Source: Schoenoplectus triqueter (taxonomy: Eukaryota; Streptophyta; Magnoliopsida; Poales; Cyperaceae). Taken from it: a DNA stretch of 24,902 nucleotides. Positions within the stretch are counted from its first letter, which is position 1. Each line of letters starts with the position of its first letter. The stretch is taken from the NCBI GenBank assembly GCA_964058805.1, contig CAXKVV010002033.1, positions 1 through 24,902 on the forward strand. The letters are read 5' to 3'. The notes below the pieces were generated by a model. The model made no database searches, was not told where the DNA came from, and saw nothing but the letters and a program-made list of their open reading frames with translations. Below are positions 12,255 through 21,363 of this stretch, piece after piece. The position numbers and the translations under genes were made by a program.

Positions 12255-12600
12255 TATTAAGGGTGTTAAAATTTGATCCAATTCAATCTGAATTTGACTC
12301 GACTCCGAAATGATCTAAAAATAAATAAATTTGATACGAGTCAAGATTGTTTAACCAATTATGGATAGATCATATATGAGCGATCTGATCTGATCCACTT
12401 AATTGTATTTTTTAAATTTATTTTATAATTTAATACTAAATAAAAAATATATACATATTAATTAATATTAAATTAATTAAAAAATTATATAAAAAATATT
12501 TATTTTATTCGAATGGAATCGATCCGATCCGAGGAGAAAAATATTACTCAACTTAAAATGAATCAAATTAGATGGATTAAAAAAATAATAATCCTATCAT
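12255..12600. repeat. Degenerate GATCC-rich repeat relic
   Basis: Repeated steps such as GATCTGATCTGATCC and GATCCGATCCGAGG, with GGGTGTTAAAATTTGATCC at the left, are typical wording of old hAT-like non-autonomous copies in plants. No matched terminal repeats or target duplications are visible. Confidence 0.3.
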
Positions 12601-12635
12601 GACCTAATATACATTTTTTTCATCACCTCACCTCA

Positions 12636-12697
12636 GAAATATACTTATTTTTTCAAGCGTAGAAAAGAAATATACTTATTTTTTCAAGCGTAGAAAC
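12636..12697. repeat. 31-bp tandem duplication, two copies
   Basis: Units at 12,636-12,666 and 12,667-12,697 agree at 30 of 31 positions. The unit contains ATACTTATTTTTTCAAGCG. Confidence 0.9.
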
Positions 12698-12887
12698 AAA
12701 AAGTTCTAACCGCTAACGTATTTATCAATGATATATTTTCCATTTCATTTCGGTGTGCGTGCTTGCCCAGTGCCCACAGAATTTTTAATGTTGAGACTTG
12801 AGACCCTCTCTCCGTTTACCAGAAATGGTGGCGATTTCTACTTTCCTAGCGAGGAAAGGAATTTTTACTTAAACGGCTTTAATATGT

Positions 12888-13363
12888 AAGTTATCTATAG
12901 ACGATCTAAGAATTAATTTATTTTTACAAATGGTATAACTAAGTGTGTGAGTTCAACTCACGCCCTTTAATTCTAATTTTTTTTCTGTCCGCATCCTGTC
13001 CAATTAATTTTTTTTCTAAAGAGCGTGAGTTGAACTCACATCCTTTAAGCTTTTATATAGTTTCTCAAGTATCAAAGAGCATTATGGTCTAAAAGATATG
13101 AGTTCAATTCACGCCCTTAATTTTTATTTTTTGAATGAAAAATAAAAAAATGACATAGTCTAAAGGGCATGAATTGAACTCACACCCTTTAGTTGTAGTA
13201 ATCAGATAGTTAAAAACTTGAGTATTGTATGGACACTCATAGTTGGGCAGGACTCGGGCAGAAAAAATCAGAGTTAAAGGGCGTGAGTTGAACTCACGCC
13301 CTTAGTTAGGCCGTTTGTGAAAATAAGTTTGCTCTTAAACCGTCTCTGTAGATAATTTAAAAA
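12888..13363. mobile_element. Multi-hairpin element: long terminal inverted repeats enclosing five copies of one palindrome
   Basis: Terminal inverted repeats of about 57 bp: the left reads AAGTTATCTATAGACGATCT and the right, reverse-complemented, AAATTATCTACAGAGACGGT, both continuing to ACAAA-TGG/CGG and ACTAAG. Inside are five copies of a palindrome whose best copy has 11-13 bp arms around a single base, GGGCGTGAGTT-G-AACTCACGCCC. They lie at 12,941-12,969, 13,017-13,047, 13,090-13,119, 13,161-13,191 and 13,275-13,304. No open frame and no clear target duplication. It is presumably a non-autonomous DNA transposon, but the superfamily is not decided by the sequence. Confidence 0.6.
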
Positions 13364-13394
13364 GTACAATCGTTCCAAGAAAGAGCAATATTTT

Positions 13395-13829
13395 AGTAAA
13401 AAGATGTGAAAACATCAGATTCAAATCTGCTATTATTATGAGTCAATAATAAAACTCTATTATTAAATAAAAAATATGATTTTTTTTAAATAAAAACGGT
13501 TTATGGATATGCTATTTTATTTGTAGGTTGATAATTTATAAAATTTTATATAATTTCATTAATATTTAATAGTACATCAAAAATTATCAAATTTAACAGT
13601 CTTTCATTAATAGTTACAATGATTTTAATTTAACGATATTTGATAAAATATTAAATATTAATGAAATTACATGAAATTTTATAGACTACCAATCTATAAG
13701 TAAAATAGTATATCTATAAATTTTTTCCATTTTAAATTTTTAAATTTTTTGATTTAATAAAGTTCTATAATTCTGTTATTGGCATATAATAATAGTAGAT
13801 TTGAGTCCGTGAAACATCTAGTATTTTTG
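13395..13829. mobile_element. Foldback element (about 435 bp), core shared with the 19.1-kb foldback
   Basis: Nearly the whole segment is an imperfect inverted repeat centred near 13,605. The outer arms share TCAAATCTRCTATTATTAT. The inner arms share TTTATGGATATGCTATTTTA-like sequence and ATAATTTCATTAATATTTAA. The inner roughly 100 bp also matches the arm of the element at 19,117-19,556, though the outer ends differ. No convincing target duplication was found. Confidence 0.6.
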
Positions 13830-16314
13830 AACGGTAAATTTATCATTTGTTGATTGATCAGACTTTTCAAGTTTCCAAAAGATATGGGCCATGGCTGGAG
13901 CAGCATTAATGATCCCGCAAAACAACGTCAGGTCGCCTCCAATTAAATATTTGGAAAATATTACATACATCCACATCCACTTCAGATCCGAATTTGTTAT
14001 ATTTTTTATAACACTCCATTATGTTATCAGATTGATTTCAATGATACATATGAGATTAGATTCAGAGAGCTATTATTGAGTAAGCCCAACTGTCATATTC
14101 AAATAGCAAAGATAGTGCACAAAGTTCGAATAGAAAGATTCATGTATTACAAGACAAAAAAGTTCATCATTCATGCCTTGTTCTTCCTTTTATTATTTAA
14201 CTTTTTTTTCTAAAAATATATAATATATATGCAGAGAAACCTGTAGGAAAAGGGAACAAAATAATTATGATTGAGTACATTCAGAAATAAACTGTTCTAA
14301 GCAATTTTTAATTACATAAATGTTATTTTATATGCGGTTTTTTCATTTAAAGTACAAAATATAAATTAGAAATTCTAAAATTAAATTGCAGATATTATTC
14401 CGCACCTAAATATATATATGCATACTTAAAACTGTATTTTAATGTACTGGCCTTATCTAATTTTGCAATTTTGTTATTTAACTTACTGTCAAAAATAAAT
14501 TACCTATACAAATATTTAACTCATGAACTAGACCAATACCATTTTACATTTTTTTATATTATATCTTAATGAACTTTTACTAAATTTACAAATTATTTAT
14601 AAAAATATAAAATAAAAATTATTTTCTAAAAGTACTTGGTACTTATCTTAAAAAAATGTAAATTTATATATTATGTTATATCTTATGAGAAATTATAATT
14701 ATTTTTTCTCTTATATATATAATCTTTCATTTATATAGAAAGTTATGATTCATAGTTTACCGAAAATATAACAAAGATAGGCTCATTTATGAATCTTAAA
14801 ATGCTACGTGTCAATCAATAATTTGCTAAATTTTTAATTGGCAGGAAAATTCTGCGGATGGGCAGAAGATTCAGTTCCCAAATTATAATAGTACTTACAC
14901 ATGAATATTGTATTATAGTTTAATTTTGGCCCACAAGTTTTTGCATGCGAATTTTTTTTTATGAAATATATGAATAGACTTCGCCTTAATTAATTAACAA
15001 ATTGTTGCGGGAAAATAATATATAGCGCCGAGCCACGACTCTTTCTTTCCTTCCTTTATTTATTTACTAGGGCCGTAATTCAGATTTCACTCTGATAGTA
15101 TAGTTTTCAAATAAATAATTAATAATATAAAATTTTAAATATATTTAATAAAATTTGATATTAAAGGAAATTTGGACACAATATTTTTAAATACTAAATA
15201 ATAATGATAATTATAATAATAAATAATATAATTTAATATATAGTAATTTATAAATAATCATATAAAAAGTTAGAACATTTTAAGAGTTAAATTTCACGTT
15301 AAGTATATTATATACATTATTTTAAATGAGAGGAGAGAAACTATTTCATATGAACTTTTAGATTTAAGAAGATAAAAAAAATTTAGATAAAATTAATGAT
15401 AAAGAAAAATAATGATGTGATATATTTAAAAAAGTTAAAAGCTTTTAATAGTGAAGAAAAACTTAATTCTCCTTATGTATGTATTAAGAATTTAACGTAC
15501 GTACTTTATATATTGCCACGTTACAATGTTACATTAGCAATATACAGACACCATACCACTAGATCCATAGCTACACCGACCTCCTGTTACAGGCTGGAAA
15601 CAAGCTGTATAGCACATTACATGATTGTTAGAAATTTATAACTCAAATGTCTATTTATTTATTTTTCATTCTTATATGATAGACTTAGAAGTTATCTCAC
15701 AAAATTATTTATATCTAGTTAAGAATTAAAAAAGTAAATAATAGAAAAAAAAACAAAATAACCTCTCCTAATGAACTTCCCCTGATTTTCCCTATGATTG
15801 GGGCCCAAATAATTAAATATGTCCATATTTCACCATCGTTGTGTCAATTCATCTCCAAAAGAAATCATATCCTGGAGATTAGTTGAGCTGGCAACATCTC
15901 CCATCCGAATTTATTTATTTATTTAATCACTAAAAATATCATAACTAGAATTTTAGGAAAGAAATATAGGTGATGATTAGAAATGCAAAAACCTTTTTGG
16001 GTATCTAACCGATTTTTTTTTTGGCGTCAAAGCTTCAAACAATAAACAATTTCAGTTGGGTTTCAAAAATGTACAATCTCTTACATGGAAAACAATTAAC
16101 TTAATTATTCATTATCTATATCAAATAAATTTGATTTGAAAACGTGATATATGTAATATCTATATAAATTGAATAAAAGAGCACGTTTTAACGTATCAAT
16201 GTGACATCATCCATCTAATATTTAACACGTCATAATTCGTTTGCCCATAAAATTTTGTCATACGAATATTTGTTTTTGTTTTTTTGAGAAAACAATGCGG
16301 GTCAACATTACTTA
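13830..16314. other. AT-rich intergenic sequence without a visible gene
   Basis: I see no coding gene, RNA gene or bordered transposon here. The sequence is dominated by A/T runs, and open frames such as 15,396-15,641 have the amino acid bias of chance AT-rich translation. Confidence 0.5.
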
Positions 16315-16640
16315 ATTTTAAATATTTACGAACATCATATAAATTCATAAAAAATTAAATATGAGAAAAACTTTACAAATATATTGTTATACTTATTGAT
16401 TGATTGTATTTTAAGTTTGGCGCAATTTTAATATTATTTGATATTCAATTGAAGATTATCAAAATTAGATTGCAATTTTAACAACTCAAATTTCATGAAA
16501 CTTAAAATACAATTAATTTATAAAGTAAAAAATATATTTATATATTTTTTATTTTTCAGATTTTGTTTGAATTTATATGAAGCCGGTCATAATAATTGTC
16601 TAAAAAATATTTAATTTTATATATTTTAATGATATTATAT
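16315..16640. mobile_element. Degenerate foldback element
   Basis: The left arm (about 16,316-16,425) and the reverse complement of the right arm (about 16,495-16,640) share, in order, CATATAAATTCA, a run of A/T-rich sequence, and TTGTATTTTAAGTTT. The arms differ by several small gaps. Borders and target duplication are unclear. Confidence 0.4.
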
Positions 16641-17337
16641 ATTGAAATGAGTCTTCATATAATACTAAACTCGAATAAACTGTATATCATTTTAATATAT
16701 TTTTGTTTATCTATCCCACCCATTTTTAAATGCACTTGTCTCTATCATTGACAAGGTAAATAAAAGCAAATAAAAGATTGCGAAACCAGATTTTGATGCT
16801 GATAGAGGGGTCATACTGCAACTTGAAAAAAATAAAATAAAATGCTCAACTTGGTGGAGAGATCTCGAGAGAGATAGAGGGGTCATTTAAAAACAAAATT
16901 AAGAAAAACGTTCAAATATTATTTTTGTTTATTTTTTTTCTGTTACATCTATTGGGACAGATTAAAAAATCATCATCATTATTATTGCTTAAATAATATT
17001 TATTTAGAGAACGAAATATGATAATAAATGTTATGTAAAGCAATTCAGATCTATACAACAAGGGGAGTTTATAGCTTCATAAGATTTTAGAGCTACAAAT
17101 ATCATTTTCTTTTTTTGGCAATGATTTAAAAAAATGAAAATACAAATGCCAATTCCAAACGGTTGATCTTGTTTATATCATGAGGGATCGATGGATCTTC
17201 CGTACAAAATCAAAAGTTTAAACGATGAAAGCATTAAAAAATAATCCATTAGAATTATCTTGATTGGTTCATCTTTTTGAAAATTGTCAAGCTTATGTTT
17301 TTGATACTTTTCTTTGGAATATCTTTTATTCACTTTC
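16641..17337. other. AT-rich intergenic sequence with a short direct repeat
   Basis: The only structure noticed is GATAGAGGGGTCAT present twice, at about 16,801-16,814 and 16,874-16,887. No gene is visible. Confidence 0.5.
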
Positions 17338-17340
17338 TAA

Positions 17341-17603
17341 GAGCATCCGCATCTCATTGTCAAATCTCATTTGATAATTGTCATTTGAATTTAAGGGATG
17401 CAGAGACTAGGTAAAATTAGACAATTATCTAAATTTAATAATCTATTTGACAAACTACGTCAGTGAAGAAGCAAAAAATTAATTACGAAAGTATCATTTT
17501 GACAATTTCATTCTATTTAGAGATACTACTCTTAAAATAAATTATCAATTGATGACATGACATAAAAATTTAATTTTGATAGTCGAACTCAATACGGATG
17601 GTC
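17341..17603. mobile_element. PIF/Harbinger-like MITE with TAA target duplication
   Basis: Left end GAGCATCCGCATCTCATT; right end, reverse-complemented, GACCATCCGTATTGAGTT. Both ends are flanked by TAA (17,338-17,340 and 17,604-17,606). A 3-bp TWA duplication and a length of 263 bp fit Tourist-like MITEs of the PIF/Harbinger superfamily. There is no coding capacity. Confidence 0.65.
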
Positions 17604-17606
17604 TAA

Positions 17607-19078
17607 CGAAACAAAATTTGGCATCAAAAGCCGCAACTTGTGTTTTCCCAAGGAAAGGTGAATGTAACTGTATGATTAATAATTTAATATATTCCGGATT
17701 CTGCTGGTTTTCCCGAATTTGGTGGAAAATAATATTCTTATCTTACGTGGCGTGGCAAACAACCCATAAATGATAATGCTGGACTCGGTTCTCAAATTAA
17801 GACTTCTTACGCAATGTGCAAGATCTCTCTTAATTCTTATCTAAGATAGTTGCAAATAATATGATATTGTTTAGGCCTTTTAAAGAAATATTTTATTATG
17901 CTTGCCTGTTTGCTTGAAAATTTCATTTTTCAATATAGAAAACATGAACTGATGATGAACATGTTGGCGGTCGTCGGACGTGCATTATTAGAAAGTAGAA
18001 AAAATGGCACTATAAGACAGAGACAGACAAGCCTCTTTAGACACGTTCATTGAAAAAGCACAAAAAAGGAGCCTTTTTTGACGAGGAATTCTAAGGTGTA
18101 TTAAAAAAAATGATGTATGTCATGCTTTTATCTTTCATTCATTCAGAATAATAATGTTAATTTTAATAATAGAAATCGAGTTTTTATAAGAAAAATTACG
18201 CATCACAGTATTTAATCTCCATATTTAGTAATTTAAGTCAAACAATTTATTTCAATTTACTAGTAAAGTATCCAAAAGGAAATAATTACATCAGCGAGAA
18301 AGATAATGTGAGAAGAGTGCTATGAATATGATTGAGATTTGAGAGTAAGACAGTTTTGGTAAATACTAAATACCATGCAAGCTGTCACCATTCACCACCA
18401 CTCCCAATCAGTGAATCAATAATTGAATATACATTCCATCCTACATGGATCTTATGATCTTATCCATAGCCAATAGATGTACGACTCTTGGCCACCTCTA
18501 CCACACACCCTCATCATCATACTGTCATATTCATACCTGTAACTGTAATAAAGTGTAAATGCATCAGAATTCAGAAACAACCTTCACAGATTGTGTAAAT
18601 GCATCAGATTCTTGTTTTGGGCTTCAGGCCTGAAAGTAGCGACAAAAAATTTGCTAAAATTTTCAGAGCAACAGCAGTCCCAAAAGTTCAGGAAATTAGG
18701 AAATATTTTACATATGGTTGGTTATATATTAGTTGTCGAACCGACTTTAACAAATTCAATTTAATACTTGCAAAATTTACAAAACTCAAAACTGTGTTGT
18801 TAATTACACCAGCCTACCGTTAAATTTGGTTCTCCTGTATTCCAAAGATTTAGGATTCAACATGTTTCAGCAATAATACGTTGCAAATGAATTTCTAACA
18901 TCTATATTAAAACTTGATGGTTTCGGCAACTAATGTTTCAGAACATTACAATTCTAAAATCTAAATGAAATAGCTCTGACGAATTCAAATTTTTTGACCA
19001 ATTACATGTCGTATTCATTTCCTGTTTTGTAGCATCTGGATTACATTTTGGTAGTTTTTGTAATAATGTTCTGAAACA
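17607..19078. other. Intergenic sequence without a visible gene
   Basis: No gene is recognised. Near the right end, ATGTTTCAGAACATTAC (about 18,932-18,949) recurs inverted as GTAATAATGTTCTGAAACAT (about 19,060-19,080), a weak foldback of about 150 bp. The open frame at 18,599-18,823 lacks recognisable motifs. Confidence 0.45.
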
Positions 19079-19116
19079 TGAAAATATTCAGTGATTTTTG
19101 TATTTAATTATATAAA

Positions 19117-19556
19117 GGGAAGGGATCACTGGATAATGGTTATCTTGACAATTTTGACAATGAATTTTCAAATAAATAAGAAAAAAATCTTAAAAATAGA
19201 AAAACTTTATGGATATGTTCTTCTGCTTATAGATTGATAGTGATTCAAATTTCATATAATTTCATTATCGTTTGATAGTCCATCAAAGACAGTCAAATTA
19301 TAACCGTTGTAAATTATATAAAATTTTGATGGTCCTTGATGGAGTATCAAACGGTAATGAAATTATATAAAATTTTGATGGTCCTTGATGGAGTATCAAA
19401 CGGTAATGAAATTATATGAAATTTGAATTACCATCAATTTATAAGTAGAAGAACATATCAATAAAACAAATTTTATTTTTAAGATTTCTTTAGTATTTAT
19501 TTGAAAATCCATCGTCAAGATTGCCAAAATAACCCATTATCAAGTGATCTCCACCC
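19117..19556. mobile_element. Mutator-like foldback element with perfect 9-bp target duplication
   Basis: The ends are GGGAAGGGATCACTGGATAA and, reverse-complemented from the right, GGGTGGAGATCACTTGATAA. The inverted similarity continues inward for most of the 440 bp. TTATATAAA flanks it exactly on both sides (19,108-19,116 and 19,557-19,565). Long terminal repeats with 9-bp duplications are the hallmark of Mutator-like elements. It has no open frame, so it is non-autonomous. Confidence 0.75.
19311..19408. repeat. Perfect 49-bp tandem duplication inside the foldback
   Basis: Positions 19,311-19,359 and 19,360-19,408 are identical. The unit includes GATGGTCCTTGATGGAGTAT. A third, partial and diverged copy begins at 19,409. 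Confidence 0.95.
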
Positions 19557-20308
19557 TTATATAAATATTCCTAATTTTAATAATAAGAGTGGTAAAATTA
19601 AAATTAAAAAAAAAATAAAAATGACAGCGCATCACTGACGGTGGCGCTTTATAAAGACGCAACTGCTAATGACGCCTTTCCATTTTTTTACTTTTTAGTT
19701 AACTTTAAAAAAACAATCTGGGTCACTGAGAGTGGTGTTCTCCCGGTGGATGCTAGTTTCAAATTTTGAAAACTTAAGCAAATAATCGGTGAAGATAAAA
19801 AAAATGAAAGACGCAACTGGGAGTGTCGTCTTTGTCCAAACGTGCCAGACTCAGTGGCGTGTTTGCAAAGTGCCACTACCAGTGACGCGTTACCATTCGT
19901 ATTTATCAAAATTTGATTTTATCACTCTTATTATTAAAATTAGAATTATTTAGATATTTAAATACAAAAATCACTGTGAAAATATTCCTTCTAAAACACT
20001 TTTACAGTTCATTTTTGGGTGGGATTTATTAAGACTATTAAATTGACAATCATGACAATTTTCAAAATAAAGTACTTATACACTTCTTTTATAAAAGATG
20101 TATTTTACAGAGTCAAATGTAATTTAAATTTCATTTGATATTCTAAAAAAAATACAATTACAATTACATGAAATCTGGAACATTCTAAATTTAATATTCC
20201 TTCAAAGAAATATAAAATGATCCTTAATTTGCATCGATATTAAAACATAATTAATTTATAAATAAAAATTACGCCTATAAAGTTAATAGCTGCAGAGAGC
20301 TCCCACTT

Positions 20309-20859
20309 AGGGGTGTACAAAAAATCCGTAACACATCCAACTCATTCAACTCGACTCATTTTTTTACCGGGTTGAGATGTATCAAATTGGGTACGAGTTG
20401 TGATTTTGACATACATGTTATATTGGTTTGAATTATGACTTATGAGTTTATTTTTAGAAATCCATCTAATTCGAACCTGACTGTATGATCATATGTCATA
20501 TATATTTTTTAAATATTATATATATAATGTATTAATTATCAATTAAATAATTATTTAAGAGTTAAAATTCTACTTCAAATTTTAATTACTTCCATGCAGT
20601 TTTAACAATGTTTCTTATTTTTTGGATGTTATATCTATTTTATGAAACTATTAATTATTACTTGTATTCATCTTTTGCAAAACGTGACAAATATATAATT
20701 TTTCAATCCATTATTCATAGTGTGAAATTATCATAATTGTTTCCTTTTTTATTTTTATCCTTGAGTCGTGATGTTGTTAATAAAATATTTATTATTTAAT
20801 ATCAACAAAATAATAGACTATTTACTTGAAATATCAACTCGTTTAACCTATATAACCCG

Positions 20860-20913
<54 letters not shown>

Positions 20914-21022
20914 GAATCAGATTAGTTTACAGGTAGATTAGCTAAATAATTTTTCAACCCGATATAATAAGATTTGTTCAAATTTTGATAAAAATTTATT
21001 GAATTGACCCGTTGTTCACCCA
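20309..21022. mobile_element. Candidate hAT-like non-autonomous element
   Basis: The left end AGGGGTGTACAAAA and the right end, reverse-complemented, GGGTGAACAACGGG form a short imperfect inverted repeat of the RGGGGTG-type seen in plant hAT-like copies. The interior near both ends has the Asn/Pro-like ACTCATTCAACTCGACTC and AACCCG wording of this group. No 8-bp duplication was found, so the borders are approximate. Confidence 0.35.
20861..20912. repeat. (TA)n microsatellite
   Basis: An uninterrupted run of about 25 TA units, inside the candidate hAT-like element. Confidence 0.95.
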
Positions 21023-21107
21023 TGGGTTAAGCTATAAAGAGGGGTAAAAAACAGACATTCAAACTGCCATCTAACAGACTACAGAAAATTTTTGCAGTTG
21101 CTAGGCA

Positions 21108-21113
21108 TTTATT
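21108..21113 (-). terminator. Candidate polyadenylation signal (AATAAA) of the NEMP-like gene
   Basis: AATAAA on the minus strand, about 250 nt past the TGA stop at 21,364-21,366. This is a plausible distance for a plant 3' UTR. Confidence 0.35.
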
Positions 21114-21363
21114 ACTCATCATGAAGGTTATCTATTACTTGTTAACACTAAAATCATATTCCTTCTCTTCCTACACTAAACTAAATCCTAAATTGCAGGA
21201 TGCCTAAGCATACAAATAATGAACTAGGTGAAAACTGTCACATTACCTAACCTACAGTAATATCAATTACACAATTGAATATGCAAATTGTAAGGTCACC
21301 AAGCTGCCAGATCACTTCAAGGCGAAAAAAGTTTAGTCGAGACTCATCCAAGCATGATCCAAT

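Larger units (their letters stand above)
19089..19976. mobile_element. Mutator-like multi-hairpin element, interrupted by a nested foldback
   Basis: The left end CAGTGATTTTTGTATTTAA (19,089-19,107) is repeated inverted at 19,958-19,976. The 10-bp TGAAAATATT flanks it on both sides (19,079-19,088 and 19,977-19,986), which fits the 9-11 bp duplications of Mutator-like elements. The terminal repeats continue past the nested insertion (CTAATTTTAATAATAAGAGTG on both sides). Between 19,624 and 19,892 lie six degenerate copies of a palindrome of the form CGCCACT-NNN-AGTGGCG. Without the nested element and its duplicated site it would be about 439 bp. No transposase is encoded. Confidence 0.65.

Noticed and set aside
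12941..13304. CRISPR-like array (regular short repeats with spacers)
   Set aside because: The repeats are palindromes of variable sequence with uneven AT-rich spacing inside a plant transposon-like element; there are no cas genes and the genome is eukaryotic.
18599..18823. Open frame of 74 codons in the intergenic region
   Set aside because: No recognisable family and next to foldback sequence; most likely chance.
19688..19909. 73-codon minus-strand frame within the hairpin array
   Set aside because: It runs through imperfect hairpins and terminal-repeat sequence; the reading frame is a by-product of the element.
20861..20912. (TA)n run as a possible replication origin or recombination site
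   Set aside because: Simple microsatellites of this length are common in plant DNA and nothing else supports such a role.
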